NCBI RefSeq assembly: GCF_000002985.6
Contig: NC_003284.9
Location: forward strand, 3,100,001-3,164,000
Length of the DNA: 64,000 nt
Direction: 5' to 3'
Source: Caenorhabditis elegans
Lineage: Eukaryota > Nematoda > Chromadorea > Rhabditida > Rhabditidae
Below the pieces are notes generated by a model. The model saw nothing but the letters and a program-made list of their open reading frames with translations. It made no database searches and was not told where the DNA came from. This document shows, piece by piece, positions 27,076 to 39,618 of this stretch. A program made the translations under genes and the position numbers. Within the stretch, counting starts at the first letter, position 1. Every line of letters begins with the position of its first letter.

Positions 27076-28778
27076 GAAAAACAATTGTTTTAAAACCTCC
27101 ATAGAAATGAAAATGAAAGAAAGTTGATTATGAAGAGACCGTAACAGAAACAAATGAGCAAATAAATGAGAAGAATGTAACAAAAAAAATCAGAGAGAGC
27201 TTTAGAGGATAAATACAACGTGGGAACAAATAATGACGAAGTGCGGAAAAGAATCACCTGGGAGACAAAAAATAATAGAAAATGGGAAAGCTTGTGGCTT
27301 TAATTTAATAAGCTTATAAATTCTACGAATGAAAATTTACCAAGAAAGTGTTACTCAAAAAGTATATCATGTCAAAAGTAATTTTAAAAGGTGGTTCCAT
27401 TTCCAGCCCACACAACTGTCAACATTTTTGAACTGATAACAATATTTCGATGAGTCAGACTAACTCCGACTCCGCCGTTTACAAGCTGTGTTGAAATTGA
27501 ACACACAGCTGTCAGAAACAGAAGAGACATTACAAAAAAGGGGTTTTGCACAATGCAGCAAATTTTGAAAATGATGAAACAAGAAAGAATATGCTCTCAA
27601 AGTGAAAAAAGGAGATGACTTCAACTGGTTCAAGTACAAGAAGAGCTGGCAGCTATCGATCGCCCAAAACGACCCCCGCGTCCACAACACCAACACAAAA
27701 CCGAATGCAGAGAACGAGAGAGTGTGGCTAGAGAAGCAGAGACAACAAGAGGGGAGACGACTGCAGGCCTGGACGCGCTCGTCCCGCTCAGCCTCGCACA
27801 CAGCCGCGCTCTGACTGCCCTCACACACACTCACACACACACACACTCACAAAAACGCACTCTTCTATTAAATGCCAGCGATTTCCTCTCAACAGCACAC
27901 AGTCCCTCACCGAATGCATCATCCTCCATCTCTCCAGTTACTCGCAGTTTGACTCTCTCTCTCTCTCCGGGGTCTCCGCCAACACACACACCACCGACCA
28001 CACATTTATGTATATATTCGGAGATGGAGTATAAAGTATGTCCTCCAAATATTTGCAAGTTTCACTGATGTGTTGTCAATAAAATTGGGTAATCGATTTG
28101 GAACGGAAGAAGTGATGATGAAAGAGAAAGTGACAGAAATTATTAAAACGGGAAGCGGGAAAGCGGGAAGGATAACCGAAAAAACATAACTTCAAAATTT
28201 GGAAGTAAAAGTGAGTAAATGAGCAAATTAGAAATTTCTTTGCACAAAAGAATATTCGTTTTAGTTTAAAAACCACGATACAAAACCTCCAAACTCAAAT
28301 AACTACATCCACTTACGCTAAACAACTGAATGATTTAAAACAATAGGGGACCCCATTCTATCAAATCTAAAAGCATCCACACAAAAAGCCGAAAAAGGGA
28401 TTCTTCAAGGGCTTTTTTCTTAAGTGACATGGTCAAGCTTTGGTTCATAACAAAAGTGAGCAAACACCGGAAACGGGGAGCCGCGCCAAATCTGTCAAGT
28501 GCCGGATGGAGGCCACCTGCGTTCGAAAACTTCCTGCGGACACATGAGTGAAGGACGGCAATGAAGGAGAAGGAAACACAAATGAAAACTATTAGTTCTC
28601 TCTCGTTTTCGAGTTCGTCACACTCTGAGAAGAGGCAAAGAAATTCGATACAGCTCGGGGCGACGTTTCGTTGAAGACGGAGGGCAGAGCATCTTTCAAA
28701 TTCTTATTTTACGTCAGAATTTGGCATTGATGCCAACGGAAGTTTTGTTTGAAATGAAGAATAAAACATTATAGAAAA
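27076..28778 (-). promoter_or_regulatory. Region upstream of spc-1
   Basis: Probable promoter/outron of spc-1, ending at a Tc3 insertion. A (CA)n run lies at about 27818-27850 and a CT-rich run at 27953-27968. A GC-richer patch at 28460-28560 contains CACCTG, an E-box-like hexamer. The 128-residue minus-strand open frame at 27460-27846 is Cys/Val-rich repeat translation and is not called as a gene. Confidence 0.4.
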
Positions 28779-28780
28779 TA

Positions 28781-29242
28781 CAGTGTGGGAAAGTTCTATA
28801 GGACCCCCCCTAATTTGAAGGTTTGAGGAACTTCCGAAAATTTTTTTGAAAAACTGCTAATGCCATTCGTTTTTAAATTGAAAAAAACCTATATACATTT
28901 TTTTCCAGAAGTTTATCTCAAAAACTGAGGTCGCGCTGGAAAAAACGTCAAAATCCAGTGTGAAACTTCTATAGGACCCCCCGTTTTTTTTCACGATTTT
29001 TACTAAAATCAACAGATTTTGGAATTTTTGACAAAGCTCAAATCAAGTTTGAGTTAGAAATGAGTTCATATAAGCAGTTTTGACTTTAAAAATTAATACG
29101 AAATGTTCTCGTGGGATCTCCAGACTGGTTCTGATTCTTCCGATCTTTGATGTTCAAGTCTGTTTCAAGCTTCCTGGTGCTCTCGGTAATGCCAAAACTT
29201 GATAAACTCTCTTTAACAAGTTCCTACTAAAATTCCTAGCAC
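28781..29242 (+). repeat. Tc3 left terminal inverted repeat (462 bp)
   Basis: Runs from the terminal CAGTGTGGG to CCTAGCAC. The length equals that published for Tc3. It is nearly a perfect reverse complement of 30079-30553. Confidence 0.92.
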
Positions 29243-29498
29243 GCACTTTAGATGTTTCGACTGTGTAGTCAAGCTGATTTGGCAAAATATGCAGCAGGAA
29301 ACAATGGAAGGCTTATCAGGAATCAAATCGTTTTTCTTTGATTACAAGGTTCCATGGGACCAATATTTCAAGTTAAATTGTCCCTCACAGATGTTATTTA
29401 CTATTTTTTGCGTGAATTATTAAATGTGGAATTGTGGCATGTGTTGTGGCACACATATAGAGGCTGGAAAGCTTACTTCGAAAGCAGTCTAACTTGCA

Positions 29499-29961
29499 AT
29501 GCCTCGAGGATCTGCCCTTTCGGACACTGAACGCGCTCAGCTGGATGTTATGAAATTGCTCAATGTGTCCCTGCATGAAATGAGTAGGAAAATTTCCCGT
29601 TCTCGACACTGTATCCAAATATCTTCGTCACTACTCCAGAAAAGACTTTAGATTTCAGCAGGATAATGCGACAATCCATGTGAGCAACTCAACCCGCGAC
29701 TATTTCAAGCTCAAGAAGATCAACCTTCTTGATTGGCCAGCTCGAAGTCCTGATCTCAATCCAATCGAAAATTTGTGGGGGATTCTTGTCCGTATCGTGT
29801 ATGCTCAGAACAAGACTTACCCAACAGTTGCATCGTTGAAGCAAGGAATTCTCGACGCTTGGAAGTCTATTCCGGACAACCAGCTGAAAAGTTTGGTCAG
29901 ATCAATGGAGGACAGACTGTTTGAGATCATCCGCACACAAGGAAACCCGATTAACTATTGA
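29499..29961 (+). pseudogene. Tc3 transposase remnant with internal deletion
   Basis: An ATG at 29499 opens MPRGSALSDTERAQ, the N-terminus of the Tc3 transposase DNA-binding region, for about 39 codons. Near 29615 the sequence jumps to the catalytic C-terminal part (KYLRHYSRKDFRFQ), which continues with QDNATIHV and the hallmark DWPARSPDLNPIENLWG to a stop at 29959-29961. The first catalytic aspartate and most of the DNA-binding domain are gone, while the second Asp (QDNA) and the Glu (PIEN) remain. The junction is out of frame: reading through from the N-terminus hits a stop within about 15 codons. Non-functional. Confidence 0.9.
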
Positions 29962-30078
29962 TCCTTTCTTGATTTTAGTATATGAATGTTCTGTTGTTGA
30001 TCAAAAATAACTGCAACTTGTTAATACGCTGTTTCTGACTGGTTTCTTGGGGATGGCGTAAAAATGTTTATGGTGTGT

Positions 30079-30553
30079 GTGCTAGGAATTTTAGTAGGAA
30101 CTTGTTAAAGAGAGTTTATCAAGTTTTGGCATTACCGAGAGCACCAGGAAGCTTGAAACAGACTTGAACATCAAAGATCGGAAGAATCAGAACCAGTCTG
30201 GAGATCCCACGAGAACATTTCGTATTAATTTTTTAAAGTCAAAACTGCTTATCTGAACTCATTTCTAACTCAAACTTGATTTGAGCTTTGTCAAAAATTC
30301 CAAAATCTGTTGATTTTAGTAAAAATCGTGAAAAAAAACGGGGGGGGGGGGGGGGGGTCCTATAGAAGTTTCACACTGGATTTTGACGTTTTTTCCAGCG
30401 CGACCTCAGTTTTTGAGATAAACTTCTGGAAAAAAATGTATATAGGTTTTTTTCAATTTAAAAACGAATGGCATTAGCAGTTTTTCAAAAAAATTTTCGG
30501 AAGTTCCTCAAACCTTCAAATTAGGGGGGGTCCTATAGAACTTTCCCACACTG
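30079..30553 (-). repeat. Tc3 right terminal inverted repeat (about 475 bp)
   Basis: Reverse complement of the left repeat. It is longer mainly because a run of 18 G (30340-30357) replaces the 6-base C/G run of the left copy. Confidence 0.92.
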
Positions 30554-30555
30554 TA

Positions 30556-32985
30556 TGTTGAGTTGGCCGATGTTATTGCCTAGGTATACATTTGCTATAA
30601 AACGGAGAGGTAAGCGGTTTCAGCTCTAGTTAGGGTTGTAATAAGGGGAGGGGGTACAACCTAAAAAAAAACAATTTTCTAGAAAAGGTACTTCTGTTTC
30701 TGCAATAACTGATCTACTGAGTTGTCTGGTGTTATTATCTTGCTATACATACATTGGCTAACGGAAACGTGCTAGCTTCGTTATCTGTAATTTAATTTGA
30801 AATACTTGAAAACGATAAAAGTTAGAAAACCGAAAGCAAATAAATTCCAATATGGCACTGAACTCATGACTAGGAATAATTTTAAAACTTTAATTTTTTT
30901 TTTACGAAAAAGCCCATTGGTTGGATATTGATAATTTTAACCGCGATGATCTCTTGCTAAAATTAAAATGGATGGGGAGGGTACAAGCTGAAGACGCAAG
31001 ATGTTCTAGAAAGTACTGCACAATGATGTTTTTCTTAATTAATATAATTTTTGCCCTGTTAACTATTATATTAAATTCTTCAATGTTTCCACATTTTCTG
31101 ACAGCGAATATTTTAAAGCAAAACTGGTAAATTTATTGAAAATTTAGCAGTGTTTTCGTATCTAGGCAACATGAAAAGATATGTTTCAGATGAAGTTAAA
31201 ATAGAGGAATTTGAATAAAATAGTAAAGAGAACGGATGTGTGTGAAAATTGAAATATGTCCTGTGTTCATTAAAAATATAATACGATTTCGAGTTTAAAT
31301 CCCATCAATCTTTTTCACATTTTGTCATTTTTCTATCATCTTTTCAAAAGGGTGATAGCAGCGCTACAAAAAAAGATGCAAGAGAAACATTAAATTACAC
31401 AACAAAATTGAGTGGTTCCACCAAATATTTTAAAGCGGATCGCTGTTTCTCTAATCTTTATAGGTGTGACAGCTTAATTTTTGAGAAAATAAATAAAAAA
31501 AACTGTAAAGATCCAAGGAAAAAAGTAACCAAAAAATGAGATTTCACATTTCGAACGACATGGAAAAACAAAAAAAATCAACCCAATTAACAAAGATTAC
31601 AACAAGAGCGATGACAGAGTGAGAAATGAAAACAAGACAACAATAAAACCGGAGAAAACATATGATGGTGGTAAAAGCAGTGTCTATAAAAAATTGCTTT
31701 TCTCTGGGTCCGAAGAGAATCTCGTCTAATTATTCAAATGGTGAGAGACACTTTATCTCAAGCAAAGAAAAAACTGCCGTTGTTCAACACAGTTCCATTT
31801 ATTCAGTTGAACGGATCGCCGCGAAAGAGGCAAAGATGAGAGGAATATTATCTCGAGGTCATTTGCCGTTTTGCCTCTCGGATGACACTCGTCTATTAGT
31901 TTGAAAGGAATGGTTGTCATTGGAAAGATATGATTCAGCGTTGTGTGAGAGTGTCATTGCTCTTAGAGTGTTTGTTGAACCAAAAAAAAAAACTTATTCT
32001 CAAACAAACTCTGGGTTAGAATGCTGGTTTCTCTATGTTTGTAAGTCAGATTTACAAAATAATTTATGTTGTCATACAAAAACTGTTAAAGTTAAATAAA
32101 AATTTGTAAAAATTTGTAAAACAAAACACCAATTAGAAATATAACATGTAAAATGATTTCAGATTACAATTGAAAAACTTTAAATATCATTTCAAACTTT
32201 TCCCGCATAGTATGTATCTGTTCCGTCAATCTGTTGGAAAGTGACTCGCTACTTAATTCCACGGAATGCAGAATTCATGGAAGAGATAGAACGCATCGGT
32301 GACAGAAATAAATGTAAATGACGAATGACTAATTCACGATTTGAGTTCCAATCTTCAAAAATTGATAATCCATAACTTTTGAATATGTATTGATATGGTA
32401 GACATTTTAAAATAAAAGCTGATTGAAAAACTTACCGCACACAGAAAAAGTAAAATTACACTGTGCTGGTCAATACATGTATAACGGAATCCGATTCAGA
32501 TAGGTATATTATTGGCAGAACCTAATATTTCATGATTGCTCTCCATAAACCAGATCTTCTGAAAGTTTCTGAGAAAAGAGCTAAAGGTATTTTAGCTGCT
32601 TTTCATGTTTGCAAAAAAGTAATGAATTTTTCCAAATTTTGATCTGAAAATTTTTTCAGCGAAACACTTTTAACACGTATCACAATTTTGGAACACTTGG
32701 TAAAGTGGTTTTTTTTGAAGTCAGGTACAAATGTAGTTAAAGCAACTGCAGAAATACAAATTTTCCAAATTAAGGGGACATTTGTTACAATTTGGTATTC
32801 GGGAAGGAATTTCAAAAATGATTTTTCTGAGTGTTCATCATTTTCCACCGTTCGCCGTTTCCAATCCAATGTAATTTCATATATGTTTATATGTTTAACT
32901 TGATTTCTAAACATTTTTTCAAAATATTTTATTTCATTTTAGATTTTTCATTCTTATTTTTGTTTTCACATTTTCAAAATGAAGG
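30556..32985. other. Intergenic, no gene seen
   Basis: AT-rich sequence between Tc3 and a palindromic repeat. Open frames at 30921-31130, 31662-31904 and 31914-32099 have no splice or family support. Confidence 0.4.
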
Positions 32986-32989
32986 CTTA

Positions 32990-33385
32990 AAGGTGAAGTA
33001 GTGCCAGTGGAGTAAATGCTAAAAACGACTCTTTTGGTTCCAAAATGACCGAATATCATGGTTTTTTATAAAAACTTTGAAATTTTTTTATTTAATGTCA
33101 AAAAGTGACAATTACTCAGTTTTTGCCACTTGTAATTTTGGAAGCCGACCTAACGAAAAAAAATTTCAGCATTTTTTAAATTTAAATTTTGTTTTAATTA
33201 TGTGCATTAAAACATTGTAGGTGTCGGAACATGCAACATTGCTTTGGATTTCCTCAAAAACTTATATTTTTCCAAATTTTGGCAATTTTCCAAAACTTCG
33301 ACCGAAAATTATAAAAATTCGAAATTTTATTTTGGATCATAATAAGTGTATTTAGACGAAATCCCCACTGGCGCTACTCCACATG
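32990..33385. repeat. Palindromic MITE-like repeat, family with CGCCAGTGG ends
   Basis: The left end reads GGTGAAGTAGTGCCAGTGGAG and the right end, read as reverse complement, GTGGAGTAGCGCCAGTGGGG, so the ends form imperfect inverted repeats. The interior is AT-rich and non-coding. Related ends occur at 34455-34680, and single ends near 50.6 and 57.1 kb. Confidence 0.6.
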
Positions 33386-34454
33386 AATGCCAAACAAATC
33401 AATATATTACCACATTACCCCTGTGAAGTCTGCAAGTGCTATTTTAGGTTACATTTCAAACAAAATTTCAATAGTAACAACTTGTATTCATTTAATAATG
33501 TGTCCATTTCCTATTTTGCACATGATATTGATTCAACCGTTTTTCCCTACTTTCTTTATTTTTGCAAGAGTCCCTCAAAGAGTTTCGTATAATTATTTTT
33601 CTTAATGACCTAATGTGTTGTGTAAAACATGATATTTCCGTGTTTCTAGTCATGACACACGATATTGAGACATAGCATTTTCAATATATTACCAGTGAAT
33701 AAGCAGAAACTACATTTTTGTTTCAAAAAATCATAATTCTCAAAATCAAACTGATGTGACGTGTCAAATTAAAAACTATGTTTTTACTGTATGTATCTTG
33801 AGAATTGTATATTCGTTTTATTTTGTAGTATTCAGAGTATTTTAAACATTAGTATTTTTATTTTACGTAGAGTTATTTTCTAATTATGAAAAATGCCATT
33901 CAAGTTTTAAAGTGAAAAAAAATACAATCAACTGAATATTAAAATTTGAAATTTATAAAAAATATTTAGTTTACTTATTGAAAAGATAATTGAATGAAAG
34001 GAAACAAATTGGTTTTGGTACTAGTCATCTTGCAGTGAGGTCAATCCGGTTAACATGTATTCAACCATTTCAAAAATATCTGCCAAATGGGACATAAACC
34101 CTTTTTGAAAAATTTTACTTGATGTAAAATATTCTACTATAATAAAACACTTATGTCATATATGTATAACTGGCAATTAAAAAAAAGAACAACAGGAGCA
34201 TTAAACTTTATTCTCGGACAAAATGAACAAGCTACCTTGTTTTCTTGTTTGGAAATTTAAATTAGAAACCAAAACCAATTAAAAATTAAAAATTTCAGCA
34301 ATCGTTGAGAATATCGTCTCTTCAATACTAAACTTAATTTTTTTGTTGGAAAGAATAAAATCATGAGGGCAAAAATGGAAAAATAAAGGTGCAAAAAAGC
34401 ATTTTTGTCCCAAGATGAACTGGGAAAAAGGGGCAAAATTTGTTTTTTTTTAAA
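33386..34454. other. Intergenic, no gene seen
   Basis: AT-rich sequence with only short open frames such as 33383-33605. No recognisable product or RNA. Confidence 0.4.
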
Positions 34455-34680
34455 TTTTAAGGTGGGGTAGCGCCAGTGAGGATTTTGTCTAAATACACTA
34501 CTAACTGCCCAAGACGACCAAATATCATAATAAAACATTTCAAAACATTTTAGTTTTTTTTCACAAAATAATGGTATTGATGTGTAGGAAACCATTTTTT
34601 TTGGACAGCTTCAATCATTTTGGCACCAAAAAAGTAGTTTTTAACATTTTCCCCACTGGCGGTGCTTCCCCTTTAATATA
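34455..34680. repeat. Palindromic MITE-like repeat, second copy of the CGCCAGTGG-end family
   Basis: Left end AAGGTGGGGTAGCGCCAGTG and right end CCACTGGCGGTGCTTCCCCTT are inverted repeats, with TTTAA-type sequence on both flanks. About 225 bases long, non-coding. The open frame at 34257-34595 on the minus strand overlaps it and is not a gene. Confidence 0.65.
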
Positions 34681-34689
34681 CCAATTGAA

Positions 34690-35500
34690 CAAGTTTACAG
34701 AAAATATATCGTTCGACTTATAGTTATTTGGACACCTTACAAAACTCCCTAGTCAGTACTCAAACAAAACCTTACATTTTGATCCCATTTTCTTTGTATG
34801 TAGCATGATTGAATAAAATGGAAGTTTCCAATTTTCAAAATAACTTCCTTGTAGTACATATTTCACAAAGTTTTGCAATAAAATCATATGCTTTATTCCA
34901 GCCGGTTAGTCATACACGTTTTCAAAGTGATGTGCCGAAACCGAAACATGTGAGTTAAAGTGTTTATATCACAAGCATAATTTGCCAAACTACCAATTGG
35001 AATCCTCTTTTCAAGTAACACGGTCAGAAAATATCACAACGCCTCATCCATTGTTTCTGGTCTTTTTTTTCCCAGGCCGTATGCATACGAACGAATTGTG
35101 CGACTAGAATAGATAAAGCGAGAGACGAGACAGAAAGAACGGGTTTCTTTAGCGCAATATGACAGTCGCACTCGCCATCCAGCACTCCTTCCCTTCCAAT
35201 CACTTTTGTTTTGAATCTAAATAGAGAATGATGTGTTAATCTTTCTTTCTCCAATTGCACACCAACTTTTTAGTTGTTAAATTAAAAAATAAAAGTTGTA
35301 AAAAATGCAAAAACCAATTCGTATCGATCTCGAGTAATTACAGGACCGATCGATCTCGCATTTACTTTTCTGTCTTCCCCCTCTCAATGTTCTGTTCTTT
35401 CTCCTTGAATTGGCCGCGTTTCCATTCCATTTATCGTTTTGCCGGCCCACAGATCATTCGATCTTCTAACACTTTTTCTAATTTCATTTTTATTTAATTT
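34690..35500 (+). promoter_or_regulatory. Upstream region of the ZNF706-like gene
   Basis: No gene seen. The last 100 bases are pyrimidine-rich and end with the acceptor TTTAATTTCAG immediately before the next start codon, a probable SL1 trans-splice site. Confidence 0.45.
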
Positions 35501-35504
35501 CAGA

Positions 35505-36432
35505 ATGGCCCGTGGACATCAAAAAGCTTTATCTCAACAACGAAACGCAGAAAAAACAGCGAAAGCTAAGAAGGCCGTGGTGAGTTTTCGAATGTGAAAA
35601 GTCCCTTTTTTGAAAAAAAAATACATTTTCAGGGAAGTGATCAAAAGAATGCTGCAATGGCATCTCTGCACCACAAGTGCACCGTTTGCATGGTACGTAA
35701 TAAAAAGCAATTTCCTTTCTACGTAACGCGTCTGATCTTTCACTCCATCGAAAGCTTCCCCCGTCTGAGCCACATTTAACCTGACTTCCTTTTGTTTGAA
35801 CCTTACTCTGTTTACGATTGCAGTTTTTTAAAAATTTGTAGTTACTTTACTGCAGTGTTATTTTTGGTGCATTTTGATTGGGATTTCTAGACATTGTAGT
35901 GTTGGCAGGGGATTAACTGGCAACTACCAGACTTGGCAAAGAGACCATCTGTAAACAAAAGATAGTGATGACGTCTGAAAATCTCTGAAAATGTCAGAGA
36001 CTTATGCGACGGATGTTCTTTGTACCGGAAACAATGATTCACATTAGTAGCAGATAATACTGTAAAATGTTCAGAAAATACATACATAGAAAAATCGTTA
36101 TTTTGAGAAGAAGCGAATCCAAAATTTTTGAATCAATTTAGTAATTTATTAAATATAAGGAATTTGCGAAAAACTTAGTTAAAACATAAAACTTAGAACC
36201 TTTTCACATATTCTAAGAAATTATTTCTACGAAATAACCTGGCTGGTGCAGCTAATTTAAATTAACTTTAATGATATTAACGTTTGGATTTGTTTTTGAA
36301 CGATTAATTAAACGAGTTAATCTTCAATTTATTCAGTCCATGATGCCGGACCCGAAAACCTACAAGCAACATTTCGAGAGCAAACACCCAAAGAGCCCCA
36401 TGCCCCCAGAGTTGGAAGGAGTTCAAGCATGA
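35505..36432 (+). CDS. ZNF706-like small C2H2 zinc-finger protein
   Basis: Three exons, 35505-35579, 35633-35692 and 36337-36432, encode 76 residues. The protein starts MARGHQKALSQQ, has a Lys/Ala-rich basic N-terminal half and one C2H2 finger: CTVC followed by 12-13 residues and HFESKH, then PKSPMPPELEGVQA at the C-terminus. Length and both termini match human ZNF706 closely, so orthology is likely. ZNF706 is a small, highly conserved protein linked in mammals to stem-cell gene regulation; the worm role is not shown by the sequence. The start ATG lies one base after a TTTCAG acceptor. The second intron (about 640 bases) is unusually large for so small a gene. Confidence 0.9.
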
Positions 36433-36491
36433 ATTAAATCACAAGCTGCGATTGCTCATCTGACATTCTTTTTAACATTAATGAAATGTCG

Positions 36492-36497
36492 AATAAA
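36492..36497 (+). terminator. Poly(A) signal of the ZNF706-like gene
   Basis: AATAAA 60 bases past the stop codon, the usual nematode spacing. Confidence 0.7.
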
Positions 36498-36519
36498 TTA
36501 TTGTCTCCCTCGAAACCCT

Positions 36520-39500
36520 TTGTCAAACATTTCAGATTTGTCTTGCTACTTGCTTATATTCCTAATCCATTTGCCATTTATCACTGATAGATCACGGTAA
36601 ATCCTATTGTTTCATTGTTTCAAATGCCATTTGGGGTGGAAAAATAATAAAAAAATGTTCTACAGATCATTCATCTTTGATTGGCATATTGTAATCTGCA
36701 TTGTGAGAAACTTTGTGTTTGCAACAACTTACCTAGCTCCATAATCGAGTCAAAATAACAAAAGTGTTAGCTCTGTGAGAACAATAGATGTTATTGCCCT
36801 GATTAGTTATCATGGTGTTTTCAAGTCTTTTTTGTTTAATTTGTACTATTTTTCAAGCGGATTAACTATTCAAGTGTATATGTATACCGAATAAGTTTTA
36901 AGGAAAGTACAATGGCTACAGTACTCCAGATTTTTGGAATTGACTTTAAATTTATATTTCACCCCCTTGCTCCCAGTTTCTTCAAATATTTCAAATGAAA
37001 CCGAGCAGCTGCTCATGAAAAATTCACTTCCTTTTTCTAACATGATCTAGCCATTGTGTTTATTAACAATTCAAAAAATGATGTTATAAAAAACCAATTA
37101 GAGTTTTTGATGGCCACCAGTGATGCAGTGATGTTAGTATTTCTGGTCGCCTAATTTTAATTCAGGCTTTTGAGTGAAAGAGTACGCGTGTGTCAGTGAA
37201 AGTGTGCATGATCCAGCTCAGTCTCGCGATGTTTGCTCCATTCATAAGTCATGTCAAAAATATACAAAAAAAATTAAAAATTTATTGTAGGTTCTGCAAA
37301 AACATGCGCTCGGGAGGTTTATGGCAAAGATAGCAAACTTTGTGATTAATGTGAAGTTGAAAAATTTTATCACCAAGAAGGGTCAAAAGACCAAGAGGTA
37401 AAAGTTTGGTTTGAATATACTGTAAAAAACATAAAAACAGCAGAAAGAAGTGATTTAAACATTATCACCGAAATTTTTGTTAAAATCAAGTATGCTGTCA
37501 GTAAATTTCTCTAATTTTGAATCTCTATTAAAATCGGATTTGGACGTTCACCTATCGGCTTTAAATGTACCATAACCAACAAAATTAAATGAGATAAATT
37601 ACCCTAATATCCAATAAAAGTAGATAATTCCAAAAAGTTAACTTTGGACAGATGTGACACGGAAAAGTGGCCAAATTTGAGATTTTAGCTAAAATCAGTG
37701 TAATTTTTTCGAAATTTTGGACCGCCATAAAAATTTTTTTTAGAAAAGTTATTAAGAAGTTTCATTTCAAAATTTCGTCATTTGAGCCCATTTTGATTAT
37801 ATAGGTTCAAAATCGTCCTAAGCGTTAGTCCTCCTACATATCAACATACATATAAAAAAATTGTTTTATAGTACGCTCCAGTTAGGAAAGACGAATCGAA
37901 TGAAAAAATTAAACTTTAATTCACAGTTTTCAAATTAGAATACAACAACTTCAAATAAAGCTGGAAGTATTCTGCGAATATGCGAAAACTTCCATTATGC
38001 ACATAAAACATTATGTAGTCTTTCTCTTGCACTATTATTTTCCAAAGAAAATTGCATGCTTCACCATTCAGAGTTATTCTGTTCCAGACCCCTTTTTCAA
38101 GTCATAACTCGAATATTTCAACTCAAAGATGTCACCTCCAGACATTGTTGCTTCCGTCACAGAGTTTGTGTCTTCTGCTAGATGTTGAAACTACAACTGT
38201 AGAGTCACGCGAAAGTAGACACTTGGTACTAGATCATTGTAGAGACTCATATAAATCCTCAAACTAGATCTTCTGTCGATATATTGTATGCGATTTTCAG
38301 ACAGAACCCATTTGTTTACCAGTTACCTGTCTAGAATGACAACCTCCTTCTGATACATATCAGGTCAATGTCAGAACCCAGTATGATTTTTATTCCGTGT
38401 TTTGGTACAGACAGTGTGAGTGTGGGTTAGAATGAATTCATACGCTAAAATTGTACAGCTCAGACGCCGAATTCAGACGCCAAAACTGATTCAGAGGCTA
38501 TAATTTTTGATCTATAACTGGCTATGAATAACAGCACGGGTGTCTATAAAATGTGAAATGCAAGTTAAGTAAATGATTGCTTATACTTTTGATTGAAAAC
38601 TTTGTAATGCAAAAACATATTCGTTTTGAAAGATCATAGAAAAGGGTTTCATATGTTTCGTGCAAACTCAACGTGTTACAAACCGTTGCACAACAGCAGA
38701 AAACACAGCGCAAAAATCAGACCAATTCCTAGTATTGCATTCTGCAATATCACCAACATCTAAGAATCTTATGGTGGTTTTGAAAGATCATTAGTGGTGA
38801 AGAATACTGTAGCTATATATAAAAAAGTTATTTTTTTAGTTGAATTAGTCACATTTCAGCTGTCCAATTAACACGAAACAACACCAAGGTTCCCTGTAGT
38901 CGGCGTATCTCCTTCAAAAAAAAACATTGACTAAGACCACAGTTCAAGCACACGGCTTTTACAATGCTCTTGTATGCGTTAGAGCGGTGCAAGCCACCTG
39001 CAACACATCAGACCATAATTCTGAATTCTAGATGAGAAGAGTATATGAGAAGTGGTTCGAAATTGAAAGAACCTGTCACTTTGGAAATTCCCGATCTGCT
39101 TTTCTTATTTTGAATGAGTTATAAATTAAAAACACTTTATAATAGAACTATTTATAAACAAACTAAAAATCACATTTTCCATATTGCACCTGATACTTCT
39201 TTGAAAAAAAGTGACCGTAAATTGTAGCTTAACAAACATTTTTGAAACATTTCAAGAAAACAGCACGCTTCCGACACTTTTTCACAAAGAATGTTATGAT
39301 TTTCAATTTTATTTCATTTTCAATGCATGCTTTAACATTGCAATAACCTATGACCAAGGTGTTTTTTTTGTACTCCGACACACAATTATCGTTCAAGCTT
39401 TTAATCAATACTGTAAGTAAAATAGGTTTTTAAATCATTACAGGCGTCTTTTATAAAGATACAAACGGTTTTTTTTGGAGCCCAAAATGTTGGGACGTTA

Positions 39501-39618
39501 TGTGAGAGCTTCATAATTTCTAAATCTACAACTATTCTAGTAGTCTTTTTTTTTTAAACTAAAGACATTTCAATTATTTCAAAACTTGCCTCTTACTATT
39601 AGTTAGTCAGAGACTTAT
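36520..39618. other. Gene-poor interval with a dispersed repeat at 37540-37830
   Basis: No supported gene. The stretch at about 37540-37830 contains CACCTATCGGCTTTAAATGTACC and TCGTCATTTGAGCCCATTTTG, which recur in diverged form at 7.0-7.5, 49.4, 54.2 and 55.9 kb. The open frame at 38052-38267 has no splice or homology support. Confidence 0.45.

Larger units (their letters stand above)
28781..30553 (+). mobile_element. Tc3 transposon, internally deleted copy
   Basis: A Tc1/mariner element flanked by TA (28779-28780 and 30554-30555), the target site duplication of this family. Both ends read CAGTGTGGGAAAGTTCTATA. Long inverted repeats of 462 and about 475 bases enclose the 5' and 3' pieces of the transposase gene. 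The element is about 1.77 kb, against roughly 2.3 kb known for intact Tc3, so about 0.56 kb is missing from the middle. The copy cannot make its own transposase but its ends look intact, so it could in principle be mobilised by a full element elsewhere. Confidence 0.93.

Noticed and set aside
27460-27846. 128-residue minus-strand frame upstream of spc-1
   Set aside because: It starts in a CA repeat (CVCVSVC) and is not joined in frame to the spc-1 start, which has its own acceptor 14 bases upstream.
30340-30357. G18 run as a possible sequencing artefact
   Set aside because: Not rejected outright as real, but not used as evidence for function; long G/C runs also occur at 2858 and 47517 and are common in this genome.
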